From Candidatus Pelagibacter sp. (GTDB taxonomy: Bacteria; Pseudomonadota; Alphaproteobacteria; Pelagibacterales; Pelagibacteraceae): 47,056 nucleotides of DNA. Location: NCBI GenBank assembly GCA_002692325.1, contig NZJU01000035.1, forward strand, positions 1-47,056, written 5' to 3'. This document shows, one piece after another, positions 9,553 to 19,498 of the stretch (position 1 is the first letter of the stretch; each line of letters starts with the position of its first letter). The notes under the pieces were generated by a model. It saw only the letters and a list, made by a program, of their open reading frames with translations, had not been told where the DNA came from and ran no database searches. Position numbers and translations under genes: made by a program.

Positions 9553-10293
9553 TCAAATTCTCTTAATACTTAAAACTTTTAAATTAGCTGTTTTTTTTAT
9601 TCTTGAAATTGTTTGCTCTATGTTCATTATCACAGTTTTTTTTAAAGGACCGTAAGCATGTATAAGCCTTTTTTTTGTCAATACTAAAGCTACATGCCCT
9701 TTCCAAAATATAATATCATTTTTTTTTATGTTTTTTAAATTTGTGCTTCTTTTTAAAAATTTAATTTGATCTTTAGTATCTCTTGGAAAAAACTGATTAT
9801 TAAAATTAAAAAATATTTGTATTAAACCTGAACAATCAATACCACGGTAGGATTTACCTCCCCATTTATATTTAATATTTTTAAAGATTTTAATTTTAGA
9901 AAAAATATTTTTTTGCGTAAATCCGATTGGCTTAAGATCACTTTTTTTTATCCATCCTAGCTTAAATTGAATAAAATTTGATGTGCTTTTTACTTTTTTA
10001 ACTCTTGATCCAAAAGGTAATTCTTTTATTTTCCTTATACTATTTGGAAATTTATAAATATTTGATTTTAATTTAAATACTTTATGGGTCGGTTCTAAAT
10101 AATTAGAAATTTTTTTTCTCTCAATATAACCATGATAATTATCTTCTAAAATTTTTATTTTCAACCAATCATTTCCTTCTTTTATGATTGAAAATTTTTG
10201 ACCATAAATAATTTGAGTTACCAACGGTGATTTTTTAGAATTTTTTTTATACAAGTTACAAATTGGATAGATATTTGTATAAGTTTTATTCAT
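9553..10293 (-). CDS. NlpC/P60 family peptidase with N-terminal SH3-like domains
   Basis: The 246-residue protein ends in an NlpC/P60 domain with its Cys-His-His residues visible: C154 in GIDCSGL, H200 in GHVAL and H212 in IHAYG. It is preceded by YKWGGKSYRG, typical of the family. The N-terminal half (about 1-120) looks like one or two bacterial SH3 repeats (GNDWLKIKI, then a second block ending in LGWIKKSDL). Such enzymes cut gamma-D-Glu-DAP bonds in murein peptides. No signal peptide is visible, so a cytoplasmic role in recycling imported muropeptides is likely. This matches the overlap of 8 bp with the upstream AmpG-like permease gene. The 3' end faces the hairpin at 9518. Confidence 0.88.
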   Translation of the reverse strand: MNKTYTNIYPICNLYKKNSKKSPLVTQIIYGQKFSIIKEGNDWLKIKILEDNYHGYIERKKISNYLEPTHKVFKLKSNIYKFPNSIRKIKELPFGSRVKKVKSTSNFIQFKLGWIKKSDLKPIGFTQKNIFSKIKIFKNIKYKWGGKSYRGIDCSGLIQIFFNFNNQFFPRDTKDQIKFLKRSTNLKNIKKNDIIFWKGHVALVLTKKRLIHAYGPLKKTVIMNIEQTISRIKKTANLKVLSIKRI

Positions 10294-11659
10294 TTATTTT
10301 AATTTTTTCTTTAATTAAATACAGAAATACAAGAGATGGAATAACCATTAAAGCAGTTAAAATGAAAAATATTCCCCAGTCACCGTTTAACCAATCAACC
10401 AAAGCCCCAGATGATGAAGCCATCATTGTTCTACCTGCGGTGCCTATCGAAGCTAACAAGGCGTATTGAGTAGCTGTATAATTTCTATCCACCAACATAG
10501 AAATAAAAGCCACAAAAGCAACTGTAGCAAAAGCGGCGGCCATGTCATCAAATATAACCGCAATTGCGAACAATAATTCTGATTTTTCGGACCATGCTAA
10601 AACAGAAAATAAAAGATTTGTTGAAGCCATCAAAATACCAGACACAAACATTGCTTTAATGACACCAGATCTAATTGCGAATAGTCCACCCATAAGAGTG
10701 AAAATTACAGTAGAAATCCATCCTAGACCTTTCGAATAAATTGCAATATCTGATTTGCTAAAACCTATTTCTTTGTAAAATATTACAGACATCCTTCCTA
10801 AAAAAGCCTCCCCGATTTTAAAAAGAAAAACAAAACTTAAGATAGCTATTGCGACTTTAAATCCATTTTTCTTAAAAAAACTAATTATTGGACTTATCAC
10901 AGTGCCTGTCATCCATATGATAGGTTTCTTTAAAATACTTTGTTTACCAAATTTTTTTTCTATTAATAAATCGTTATTTCTCTGAGTCTCTAATCTTCTT
11001 AATGTACTATTCTCGTTAATTAAAAGAAGAAGGACATTAAATATTACAATTATTACACATAAGATTAGAAAAGTAATTTGCCAGTAATTATTCAATCCTA
11101 AGGCTTGTAGGTAATCTGCAATTGTTAACGACAGAACTCCACCCAACTTATATCCAGTCCACCATCCAACAACTGAAATGGCTGCACCGGCTTGCATTAT
11201 TTTTCCCTCATTTTCATTTATTTGTTCGATTCTTAAAGCGTCCAAAGTTATATCTTGAGTAGCTGAAGCTATTGCAATAACTAATCCGATACTAATTACT
11301 GAAAATAAGTTTTCGATCGGAGATATGAAACTCCATGCAATTAAAGAAAAAATTATTAAAACTTGCATCAATACAATCCAACCTTTTCTGTGACCTATTT
11401 TTTTTGTAAGAAAAGGAATTCTAACTCTGTCAATTAATGGAGCCCATAAGTAATTAAAAGCATAAACAGCGAATATTAATCCAGCCCAGCCTATTGTACT
11501 TCTGCTTAATCCATCTTCTTTCAACCATAGACTCAAACTGCTTCCAATCAACACCCATGGAAATCCACTAATTGAACCGATTAATAAAATTTTTAACATT
11601 CGAGGATCTAAATATATTGCAAAAGAATCTGAGAGTGAGTATTTTTTTTTAATCTGCAT
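10286..11659 (-). CDS. ampG: AmpG-like MFS permease (muropeptide transporter)
   Basis: The 457-residue protein has about twelve hydrophobic segments. The N-terminal pattern fits the AmpG/PAT branch of the major facilitator superfamily: GSISGFPWVLIGSSLSLWLKE, then YLWAPLIDRVRIPF and GHRKGWIVLMQ. ATQDITLDALRIEQ near 136 is the hallmark TM4 region of AmpG. AmpG imports anhydro-muropeptides from the periplasm for recycling. The directly following, overlapping NlpC/P60 peptidase gene supports a wall-recycling pair. It starts 9 bp after the trkH stop and is probably in the same transcript. The exact substrate is an inference from the family. Confidence 0.85.
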   Translation of the reverse strand: MQIKKKYSLSDSFAIYLDPRMLKILLIGSISGFPWVLIGSSLSLWLKEDGLSRSTIGWAGLIFAVYAFNYLWAPLIDRVRIPFLTKKIGHRKGWIVLMQVLIIFSLIAWSFISPIENLFSVISIGLVIAIASATQDITLDALRIEQINENEGKIMQAGAAISVVGWWTGYKLGGVLSLTIADYLQALGLNNYWQITFLILCVIIVIFNVLLLLINENSTLRRLETQRNNDLLIEKKFGKQSILKKPIIWMTGTVISPIISFFKKNGFKVAIAILSFVFLFKIGEAFLGRMSVIFYKEIGFSKSDIAIYSKGLGWISTVIFTLMGGLFAIRSGVIKAMFVSGILMASTNLLFSVLAWSEKSELLFAIAVIFDDMAAAFATVAFVAFISMLVDRNYTATQYALLASIGTAGRTMMASSSGALVDWLNGDWGIFFILTALMVIPSLVFLYLIKEKIKINE

Positions 11660-11668
11660 AATAGTAAA

Positions 11669-13117
11669 TCAATCTCTCCAAAAAGAAGGTAAGAATAAAA
11701 CCAAAACTGCAAACAGTTCTAATCGACCAAGCAACATTGCAAAAGATAAGATAAATTTTGAGACACTTGGTAAAGAACTATAGTTTCCATTAGGGCCAAT
11801 CGTATCACCTAATCCTGGACCAACATTTGAAATAGCACTCGCAGCTCCTGAAATTGAGGTTAAAAAATCAAGCCCTGTAATTGATAACATTATTGTTAAT
11901 AATAAAAATATTAAAAGAAATGAAAAAATAAAAACTATTACAGAATAGATAAATTCTTCAGAAATTTTTTGATCATTGTATTTTGTTGAGCTTATACTAT
12001 TAGGAGAAATCAGTTTTTTAATTTGATTTTTAATATAAATATATAACATTTGAATTCTAAATATTTTTACACCGCAAGCAGTAGATCCTGCGCAACCACC
12101 TACAAACATTAAAAAAAGAAAGAAAAGTAAAGAAAATTTTCCCCAAAGACTAAAATCGTCGGTGACATATCCCGTTCCAGATAAAATTGAAATCACGTTA
12201 AATGAGGATATTCTGATTTTTTCAAACAAAGTATTTTCATTATCTGAAATAATTAAATAAACAAACATTAATACGATCGAGAAAAATAATAGATAAACCA
12301 TTCCTTTAATTTGTGAGTCTTTTAAAAAAATTTTTCTATTCCCATTTAAAAATTTTAAATAAGATATAAATGGAATACTCCCCAATACTATAAATAAAGA
12401 TGCAACAATTTCTATATTTGAGTTTTTAAAATATCCGATAGAGTCATTATGTGTAGAAAAGCCTCCCGTAGCGATTGTTGTCATTGAGTGTGCCAGCGCA
12501 TCAAAATAAGACATACCAAAAACCCAATAAAAAAATCCGCAAAGAAATGTAAGAATTATATAAATAACAATTATTGTGCTTGCAACTTCGATGGTTCTTG
12601 GAAGAATCTTCTCAGTTGAGTCCGGGCCCTCCATTTTGAAGAGTTGCATTCCTCCGACTTTCAGAAGAGGTAAAACTGTTATAGCCATTACGACTATTCC
12701 TATTCCACCAAGCCATTGCATAATTGATCTCCATAGTAAAATACTTTTAGGACTGTCATCTAAATTTGTGATTATAGTAGCCCCGGTGGTTGTTATTCCA
12801 GACATACTTTCAAAAAATGCATCACTAAAGGTTAAAGAAATAGGGGAGAGCATAAATGGGATGGACCCAAATACAGCAATTAAAAACCAAGCAAGCGTTG
12901 TAAATAAAAAAGTTTGTTGTAAATTAAGCTTATATTCCTTTTCAATATTAGACAGTAATAAAAGAATACCTATAAAAATTGTGATAAATGCCGATGAAAT
13001 GAAGCTGTGGCTTTCTTCACCATATAAAATTTGTAAACCGTAAGGTACTAACATTGATAGTCCTAGGATAATCAAAAGAATACCAATTATGAAAAAAACA
13101 GTTTTACTAGCCGGCAT
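11669..13117 (-). CDS. trkH: TrkH-family potassium uptake channel subunit
   Basis: The 482-residue protein is full length for TrkH. The four pore-loop filter regions of the family can be picked out: TTGATI near 111, TGGFSTHND near 219, SGTGYVTDDF near 315 and NVGPGLGDT near 435. MQWLGGIGIVV near 136 is also characteristic. TrkH forms the membrane channel for K+ (or Na+/K+) uptake and normally partners with the cytosolic NAD-binding TrkA; no trkA is in this window. The gene opens the minus-strand unit trkH-ampG-NlpC and lies head to head with lysK. Confidence 0.95.
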   Translation of the reverse strand: MPASKTVFFIIGILLIILGLSMLVPYGLQILYGEESHSFISSAFITIFIGILLLLSNIEKEYKLNLQQTFLFTTLAWFLIAVFGSIPFMLSPISLTFSDAFFESMSGITTTGATIITNLDDSPKSILLWRSIMQWLGGIGIVVMAITVLPLLKVGGMQLFKMEGPDSTEKILPRTIEVASTIIVIYIILTFLCGFFYWVFGMSYFDALAHSMTTIATGGFSTHNDSIGYFKNSNIEIVASLFIVLGSIPFISYLKFLNGNRKIFLKDSQIKGMVYLLFFSIVLMFVYLIISDNENTLFEKIRISSFNVISILSGTGYVTDDFSLWGKFSLLFFLFLMFVGGCAGSTACGVKIFRIQMLYIYIKNQIKKLISPNSISSTKYNDQKISEEFIYSVIVFIFSFLLIFLLLTIMLSITGLDFLTSISGAASAISNVGPGLGDTIGPNGNYSSLPSVSKFILSFAMLLGRLELFAVLVLFLPSFWRD

Positions 13118-13157
13118 AATTATAAGACTATTTTATTAATTGTAAAATTCAACTATA

Positions 13158-13163
13158 TATAAT
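13158..13163 (+). promoter_or_regulatory. Putative -10 box upstream of lysK
   Basis: A perfect TATAAT sits in the 91-bp divergent gap between trkH and lysK, about 45 bp before the lysK ATG. A weak -35-like TTAATT (13136-13141) lies 16 bp upstream. The region is so AT-rich that this is a low-confidence call. Confidence 0.3.
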
Positions 13164-13208
13164 GTAATTAAAAGTGTATTTTGTACATAAATTAAATAAA
13201 CCTTGTAT

Positions 13209-14771
13209 ATGTTAGATAATAACTTAATTCAGTCTACCTCATCTTGGCCATTTGTTGAGATAAGAAAACTATTAAAAGATAGAAAAGACATTATTTTAAA
13301 GAAAAAAAAGTTAATTTTTCAAACCGGGTACGGTCCCAGTGGTTTGCCACATATCGGTACTTTTGGAGAGGTAGCGAGAACATCAATGATGATTAACGCA
13401 TTAAACCATATTAAAAAAATTGAGCATGAACTTATTACTTTTTCAGATGATATGGACGCTTTACGCAAAGTTCCTGAAAATATTCCTAACGAAAATATTT
13501 TAAGAGAAAATCTTGGAAAGCCTTTAACACAAATACCAGACCCATTTAAAAAATTTAAAAGCTTTGGCGAACACAACAATGAAATGTTGAAAGATTTTCT
13601 GCGAAAATTTAAATTTAATTTTTCTTTTAAAAGCTCCTCTGAAAACTACAAAAAAGGCGTTTTCAATAATTCTCTTATGAGAGTATTAGAAAAGTATGAT
13701 GAAATAATGAACATCATATTGCCTACTTTAAGAATTGAAAGAAGAAAGACCTACTGCCCCTTTCTACCGATTTGTCCTGAGACTGGAAATGTTCTTGAGG
13801 TTTCAATGGATAGTTGCGATAGGAAAAGTGGAAAGATAATTTTTAATAATAATGGAAAAAAATTTGAGACAAGTATTTTAGATGGTAAATGTAAGTTACA
13901 ATGGAAAGTAGATTGGGCTATGAGGTGGTTTAATTTTGATGTTGATTTTGAAATGTACGGTAAGGATCTGACTGAGAGTGCCATTTTATCATCTAAAATT
14001 TGTAGATTACTTGGCAAACAACCACCCAATGGATTTGCATATGAATTATTTCTAGACGATAAAGGGGAAAAAATATCTAAGTCAAAAGGCAACGGTATAA
14101 CCATTGATCAGTGGCTACGCTACGCCTCACCTGAAAGCTTGTCATTATTTATGTATCCGAATCCAAAAAGAGCAAAAAAACTATATTCGGAAATTGTGCC
14201 AAAAACAGTTGACGATTATTTATCAAATTTAGAAAAATACCAAAAGCAGAAAATAAAAGATAAAATTACGAACCCTGTTTGGCATGTGCATAATGGGAAA
14301 CCACCCGAAGAAAAAATTGTAATGCCATTCTCTATGCTTTTAAATTTAGCAGGGTCAAGTAACGCAAACAATAAGGAGATTTTATGGAAATTTATAAGAA
14401 GATTTCATAAAGAAATTACACCTAATAATAATCCAATATTAGATGGTCTTACTTTATACGCAATTAATTATTTCAAAGATAAAGTAGAGCCGAATAAAAA
14501 ATTTAAAATTCCAAATAAAGAGGAAAAAAAGGCATTGGCTAATCTTATTTTAAAGATTGAGAAAATTGACGAGAGACTTAGTCCAGAAGAGATACAAACA
14601 ATAGTTTATTCAGCTGGCAAAGACAATGGGTATGAAAAAAATCTAAGAGATTGGTTTAAATTAATTTATCAAGTGTTATTTGGAGAGGAAGACGGACCTC
14701 GAATGGGTTTTTTTATAAGTTTTTTTGGAATAAAAGAAACAATTAAATTAATTAATGATAAAATAAACTAA
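13209..14771 (+). CDS. lysK: Lysyl-tRNA synthetase, class I
   Basis: The 520-residue protein is a class I (archaeal-type) LysRS, the form used by many alphaproteobacteria, rather than the class II LysS. The class I signatures are present: GLPHIGTFGE (HIGH-like, about 41-50) and KISKSKGNG (KMSKS-like, near 290). The zinc/cysteine-rich insertion (CPFLPICPETG near 178) is also visible. It charges tRNA-Lys in the cytoplasm. I chose the ATG at 13209; a TTG two codons upstream (13203) is possible. The pyrD ATG follows one base after the stop codon, so the two genes are probably co-transcribed. Confidence 0.95.
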   Translation: MLDNNLIQSTSSWPFVEIRKLLKDRKDIILKKKKLIFQTGYGPSGLPHIGTFGEVARTSMMINALNHIKKIEHELITFSDDMDALRKVPENIPNENILRENLGKPLTQIPDPFKKFKSFGEHNNEMLKDFLRKFKFNFSFKSSSENYKKGVFNNSLMRVLEKYDEIMNIILPTLRIERRKTYCPFLPICPETGNVLEVSMDSCDRKSGKIIFNNNGKKFETSILDGKCKLQWKVDWAMRWFNFDVDFEMYGKDLTESAILSSKICRLLGKQPPNGFAYELFLDDKGEKISKSKGNGITIDQWLRYASPESLSLFMYPNPKRAKKLYSEIVPKTVDDYLSNLEKYQKQKIKDKITNPVWHVHNGKPPEEKIVMPFSMLLNLAGSSNANNKEILWKFIRRFHKEITPNNNPILDGLTLYAINYFKDKVEPNKKFKIPNKEEKKALANLILKIEKIDERLSPEEIQTIVYSAGKDNGYEKNLRDWFKLIYQVLFGEEDGPRMGFFISFFGIKETIKLINDKIN

Positions 14772-14772
14772 T

Positions 14773-15819
14773 ATGTTTTCATTTTTAAAACCTTTTATTT
14801 TTTCACTTGATCCAGAAGTAGCACATGATTTAGCAATAAAATCATTAAAAACAAATTTTGTTCCAGAAAGTTTTTTCTATGTAAAAAATGAGGAAATTTT
14901 AGAAACCCAATTATTTGAAAAAAAATTCAAAAATCCAATTGGACTCGCAGCCGGTTTTGATAAAAGCGCAGAAGTTTATAATCCTTTATTTAAGTTAGGC
15001 TTTGGGTTTGTTGAAGTTGGCACAGTTACACCTCGGGAACAGTTTGGAAATGCAAAACCAAGAATTTTTAGGCTGGAAAAAGATCAAGCATTAATTAATA
15101 GACTTGGTTTTAACAATCATGGAGCAGAAACAGTTTCAAAAAGAATTTTTAAGAATGCTCCAGAGGGAATTTTAGGAATTAATATTGGTCCAAATAAAGA
15201 TACAGTTGACAAAAGTGAAGATTTTGAAACTGGCCTTTCAAAGTTACACCATAATGCAGATTATTTGACAATCAACATATCATCACCTAACACAGAGGGC
15301 TTAAGGGATTTTCATGATGAAAATTCTTTGACCTTTCTTCTTGATAAACTTAATAAAAGAAAAAAAAAGGATAAGATTATAAAACCAATCTTGTTAAAAA
15401 TTTCTCCTGATATTACCTCAGAAAAAATCAGCAGTGTTTGTGAAATTATAACCAAATATAAAATCGATGGATTAATAATTTCAAATTCCACAGATCAAAA
15501 CCGAGATGATTTAAGTGATTTAAAAAGAAATGAAAAAGGTGGACTATCTGGTAAACCATTATTCAATTTATCAAATGACTTAATTAAAAAATTTTACAAA
15601 GAGTTAAAAGGCACTGTACCGATAATTGGAGTAGGCGGAGTTGATTCAGGGGAAAGTGCTTTTGAGAAAATATCTTATGGCGCAAATTTGGTCCAATTAT
15701 ACACTGGAATGATTTACAAAGGTCCAGGCATTGCAAAAGAAATTAAGATTAAGTTAATTTCAATTTTAGAAGAAAATGGAATCAAAAATGTCAAAGATGC
15801 AGTAGGAATAAACGCTTGA
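14773..15819 (+). CDS. pyrD: Dihydroorotate dehydrogenase, class 2 (quinone-linked)
   Basis: The 348-residue protein matches the length of class 2 PyrD. The N-terminal segment FLKPFIFSLDPEVAHDLAIKSL is the membrane-associating helical region of this class. NPIGLAAGFDKSA, then EVGTVTPREQFGN and RLGFNNHG form the FMN/substrate site. NISSPNTEGLRD holds the catalytic Ser region, and GVGGVDSGESAFEKISYGANLVQLYTG is the C-terminal FMN-phosphate region. It oxidises dihydroorotate to orotate and passes electrons to ubiquinone, consistent with ubiG elsewhere in the window. It follows lysK with a 1-bp gap. Confidence 0.97.
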   Translation: MFSFLKPFIFSLDPEVAHDLAIKSLKTNFVPESFFYVKNEEILETQLFEKKFKNPIGLAAGFDKSAEVYNPLFKLGFGFVEVGTVTPREQFGNAKPRIFRLEKDQALINRLGFNNHGAETVSKRIFKNAPEGILGINIGPNKDTVDKSEDFETGLSKLHHNADYLTINISSPNTEGLRDFHDENSLTFLLDKLNKRKKKDKIIKPILLKISPDITSEKISSVCEIITKYKIDGLIISNSTDQNRDDLSDLKRNEKGGLSGKPLFNLSNDLIKKFYKELKGTVPIIGVGGVDSGESAFEKISYGANLVQLYTGMIYKGPGIAKEIKIKLISILEENGIKNVKDAVGINA

Positions 15820-15856
15820 CCATAAAATAGATCTAAATTATATAACATAATCAATT

Positions 15857-16135
15857 ATGACAAAAAAATGTGAGTTGACCGGAAAAAAACCTTTAAAAGG
15901 TAATAATGTAAGTCATGCAAATAATAAAACCAAAAGAAAATTTTATCCAAACTTAAAAAAAGTTAAATTTAAAAGTGATATCTTAAAAAAAAGCATAAGG
16001 TTAAATGTAACAAATTCAGCATTAAAGACTGTCGATTTTAAAGGTGGACTAGACGATTTTTTAAAAAGAGCAAAAAGTAAAAATTTGTCTAAAAAAGCAA
16101 AAAAATTAAAGCTTTCTATAGTTCAAAAATCTTAA
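15857..16135 (+). CDS. rpmB: 50S ribosomal protein L28
   Basis: The 92-residue protein has the L28 layout: an N-terminal KKCELTGKKPLKGNNVSHANNKTKRKFYPNL-type rRNA-binding section, then IRLNVTNSALKTVDFKGGLDDFL. Its length fits alphaproteobacterial L28. The stop TAA is immediately followed by the ATG of the queuosine-precursor transporter, suggesting coupling. A 37-bp gap separates it from pyrD, so it could use its own promoter or read through from pyrD. Confidence 0.95.
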   Translation: MTKKCELTGKKPLKGNNVSHANNKTKRKFYPNLKKVKFKSDILKKSIRLNVTNSALKTVDFKGGLDDFLKRAKSKNLSKKAKKLKLSIVQKS

Positions 16136-16717
16136 ATGATAATCAAAAAAAACCTATTTATCTTACTCCTGGCAATAATGAGTTTAGTTATAATAGTTTC
16201 AAATTTTTTAGTTCAATTTCCAGTCTATCAATTTGGTTTAGAAAACATACTTACATACGGTGCTTTTACTTATCCAATTTCTTTTTTGGTCACCGATTTT
16301 GCTAATAGAGCTTTTGGCAAAGAAATAGCAAAAAGAGTAGTTTATTTTGGTTTCTTAATAGGAATTTTTTTAACTCTTGTGGTGTCTACAAATTTTTCAG
16401 ATATAATTTCAATTAGAATAGCATTTGGATCAGGCATTGCGTTTTTAACGGCACAGTTAATAGATGTTAATATTTTTGACAGATTAAGAAGAAAAAAATC
16501 CTGGTATATAGCACCGTTGTTTTCATCTACAATTGGATCAACAATTGATACATTTTTATTCTTCTTTATATCTTTTTACGGGACCGAAGTGCCTTGGTAC
16601 ACTTTAGCATTTGGAGATTTAGTTGTGAAATTTTTAATAGCCTTTCTTATGCTTATACCGTTCAGAATTTTTATTACATATTTTAAAGATTTCTCTGCGG
16701 AAAAAAAATTAGTTTAG
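16136..16717 (+). CDS. yhhQ: Queuosine precursor transporter (YhhQ/VUT family)
   Basis: The 193-residue integral membrane protein has about six hydrophobic segments. The diagnostic family pattern is GAFTYPISFLVTDFANRAFGKEIAKRVV (about residues 42-69). ISIRIAFGSGIAFLTAQLIDVNIFDRLRR and STIGSTIDTFLFFFISF follow. YhhQ proteins take up 7-cyano-7-deazaguanine or related queuosine precursors, which suggests salvage for tRNA modification. The start abuts the rpmB stop with no gap, and the 3' end lies 10 bp from the convergent cobT gene. Confidence 0.88.
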   Translation: MIIKKNLFILLLAIMSLVIIVSNFLVQFPVYQFGLENILTYGAFTYPISFLVTDFANRAFGKEIAKRVVYFGFLIGIFLTLVVSTNFSDIISIRIAFGSGIAFLTAQLIDVNIFDRLRRKKSWYIAPLFSSTIGSTIDTFLFFFISFYGTEVPWYTLAFGDLVVKFLIAFLMLIPFRIFITYFKDFSAEKKLV

Positions 16718-16727
16718 TTTAAAATAA

Positions 16728-18518
16728 CTAATGGATAGTTTTATTTTTTTTTCTCTCGGAAAATAAGTCAGATAATTGGTTAATCATTACATCTCCTAAA
16801 TCTTGTATATCAGTAATTTTTATTGCATTTGAGTAATATCTTGTAACGTCATGTCCGATTCCAATAGCCAAAAGCTCTATGTCAGATTTATTTTCAATCC
16901 ATTTTACAATATTTTTTAAATTATTTTCTAAGTAGTCAGTTGCATTAGAAGATAAAGTAGAATCATCCACCGGTGCCCCATCTGAAATTACCATTAAAAT
17001 TTTTCTTTCTTCTTTTCTTTTGTGCATCTTTGAAAATGCCCATTTTAAAGCCTCACCATCAATATTTTCTTTTAACACTCCCTCTTTTAGCATTAAACCT
17101 AAATTTTTTTTTGATTGTCTCCAAGGTATATCAGCGGATTTATAAATAATATGTCTTAAATCATTTAGTCTTCCTGGAAAATTTGGTTTATTTTTTTTCA
17201 TCCATTTTTCTCTGCTTGAACCGCCTTTCCAATGACAGGTTGTGAATCCCAATATTTCAACTTTTACTCCACATCTTTCTAATGTTCTCGATAAAATATC
17301 CGCACAAATTGCTGCAACTGAAATAGGCTTTCCTCTCATTGATCCAGAATTATCGATTAAAAGAGTTACTAAAGTGTCTTTAAATTCAATGTCACTCTCT
17401 CTTTTAAATGAGAGTGAGTTCAAAGGATCAATAATTATTCTTGTTAACTTTGACGTATCTAAAATTCCCTCTTCGAGATCAAAGTTCCATGACCTATTTT
17501 GTTTTGCCAGTAATTTCCTTTGAAGTTTATTTGCCAACTTAGATATAAAAAATCTTAATTGGTGTAATTGCTGATCTAAGTTTTCTCTTAATCTCGAAAG
17601 TTCTTCGGGAGTTTCAAGGTCTTCAGCTTTTATAATCTCATCAAACTCTGAGGTAAATACTTTATATTTTTTTTCGTTAAAATTAATTATCCCTTTATTT
17701 TTACCTTTAGACTCTGAATTTGCATCATCAAGCTCTAAATTTTGATTTTCATCAGATTTTTCTGAAAAATTTTCGGTGTCAGGCACATCTGTTTCAATTG
17801 CCATTTGTTCTATTTTTTTCTCACTATCGCTTGATTTCTCACCATTTTCTTTTTTAGAATCTTGTTCAGAATTTTTCTCGTTCTCGTCACTCTTATCCTC
17901 TTTGGTACTCATTTCTTCATCAAAATTGAGATTATTAAGTAATTCTGACACTATTGAGTTATAAATTTTTTGATTATGAATATTTTTTTTAATAATATTT
18001 ATTTTATTTTTAATTTTTTTTTCGTATTTTTTCTTAAAATTATCGAACATACTTGATTTATTTGAAGTTTTTAAATCTAAAACATTACTATTTAACAGAT
18101 TCTCAAAAAATAATGAGATCTTTTCTAATTTACTGTTAGCATGATTAATCTCTTGCTGTTTATAAAAATTTATTAGATTTCTTTTCACGCCTAGAAACTC
18201 ATCTGAACCGATTTTTTCACATCTTACTTTTTCAGCGATATCATAGAGTTTTTTTGAAATTTCTCCTTTTGGTTCAAAACTCTTAAAAATTTTTTCATCA
18301 CAATATCTTAGTTTTAATGATACAGCATCTGCTAAAGCTCTTGTTTTAATGACTTGAGTAGAATTTAATTCACTTAATTCAGGTAATGTGATTTGATTTT
18401 TATTTTGGTTAGTAGATTTACCAAAATTTACTTCTAAATTATTTAAATTTGAGACTGATCTAACAGTAGATTTAATTGCACTTTTGAAATTTTCAATTAC
18501 TTGTTGTTTTTTTTCCAC
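16728..18518 (-). CDS. cobT: Cobaltochelatase subunit CobT-type VWA protein
   Basis: The 596-residue protein follows the CobT plan. An N-terminal helical domain is followed by a low-complexity acidic linker (about 200-275, rich in Glu, Asp, Ser and Lys) and a C-terminal von Willebrand A domain. Its MIDAS motif is D389-x-S391-x-S393 in [10 protein letters not shown]. The segment [25 protein letters not shown] is typical of CobT. With the AAA+ CobS it forms the chaperone module of aerobic cobaltochelatase (CobNST), which inserts cobalt into hydrogenobyrinic acid diamide. CobS is encoded 1 bp upstream. No CobN or other B12 gene is in the window, so the pair may serve another target (see findings). 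Confidence 0.92.
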   Translation of the reverse strand: MEKKQQVIENFKSAIKSTVRSVSNLNNLEVNFGKSTNQNKNQITLPELSELNSTQVIKTRALADAVSLKLRYCDEKIFKSFEPKGEISKKLYDIAEKVRCEKIGSDEFLGVKRNLINFYKQQEINHANSKLEKISLFFENLLNSNVLDLKTSNKSSMFDNFKKKYEKKIKNKINIIKKNIHNQKIYNSIVSELLNNLNFDEEMSTKEDKSDENEKNSEQDSKKENGEKSSDSEKKIEQMAIETDVPDTENFSEKSDENQNLELDDANSESKGKNKGIINFNEKKYKVFTSEFDEIIKAEDLETPEELSRLRENLDQQLHQLRFFISKLANKLQRKLLAKQNRSWNFDLEEGILDTSKLTRIIIDPLNSLSFKRESDIEFKDTLVTLLIDNSGSMRGKPISVAAICADILSRTLERCGVKVEILGFTTCHWKGGSSREKWMKKNKPNFPGRLNDLRHIIYKSADIPWRQSKKNLGLMLKEGVLKENIDGEALKWAFSKMHKRKEERKILMVISDGAPVDDSTLSSNATDYLENNLKNIVKWIENKSDIELLAIGIGHDVTRYYSNAIKITDIQDLGDVMINQLSDLFSERKKNKTIH

Positions 18519-18519
18519 T

Positions 18520-19498
18520 TTATAAAGTTATATTTGCGGAAGACTCAGGTAGGTCCTCACCAAAACATCTTTGGTAATATTCTGAAATTATTTTTTTTTC
18601 AATTTCATCACATTTATTTAAAAAAGTTACCCTAAAAGCATATCCTACGTCTTTGAAAATTGAAGTATTTTCTGCCCAATGAATAACAGTCCGAGGACTC
18701 ATTACAGTTGAAATATCTCCATTTATAAATCCTTTTCTTGTTAAATCTGCTACCTTAATCATGTTTGATATTTTTTCTTTACCGTCTTTATTATTTAATT
18801 TTTTATTTTTTGACAAAATAATTTCAAGTTCTTTTTCAAATGATAAATAATTTAATGTTGTAACAATATTCCATCTATCCATCTGACCTTGATTTATTTG
18901 TTGTGTTCCATGATACAAGCCCGTGGTGTCCCCAAGTCCAATCGTGTTTGTTGTGGCAAACATTCTAAAAAAATTATGTTGTTTTAAAACTTTATTTTTG
19001 TCTAATAATGTAAAGCTTCCCTCACTTTCAAGAACTCTTTGTATTACAAACATTACATCCGGTCGGCCAGCGTCATATTCATCAAATACCAAGGCTATTG
19101 GATTTTGAATTGACCATGGTAAAATCCCTTCCTTGAATTCTGTGACTTGCTTGTTATCTTTTAAAACAATTGCATCCTTTCCTATCAAATCAATCCTGCT
19201 GATATGGCTATCAAGATTCACTCTTACACAAGGCCAATTCAACCTAGCAGCTATCTGTTCTATGTGTGTTGACTTTCCTGTACCATGGTAGCCTTGTATT
19301 AGAACTCTTTTATTAAAAGAAAAACCCGAGAGAACAGCAAGAGTTGTATCTCTATCAAATTTATAGTCTGGATCTATTTTTGGTACATACTCATTTTTTT
19401 TTTGAAAAACCTTCAACTTCCATATTGCTATCTATATTAAATGATTGTCTAACTGAAATTTTGATATCTGGTTTTGTTAAAAATTGATTTAGTGTCAT
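18520..19498 (-). CDS. cobS: Cobaltochelatase subunit CobS-type AAA+ ATPase, frameshifted at a poly-A run
   Basis: The AAA+ core is intact: Walker [14 protein letters not shown], Walker [17 protein letters not shown] and the CobS-typical [23 protein letters not shown]. The uninterrupted frame starts only at 19416, but the missing N-terminus is present in the next frame. An ATG at 19496-19498, directly abutting the upstream J-domain gene's stop, begins [18 protein letters not shown] and leads to [10 protein letters not shown] run of ten A on the coding strand (plus 19394-19403) then shifts the frame. With nine A it reads straight into [13 protein letters not shown], matching the known CobS N-terminus without gaps and giving 325 residues, the usual length. 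This is either a sequence error or a real +1 frameshift. Confidence 0.88.

Noticed and set aside
12576..13043. A 155-codon plus-strand open frame inside trkH
   Set aside because: It is the shadow of a hydrophobic gene on the other strand; trkH has full family signatures and normal length.
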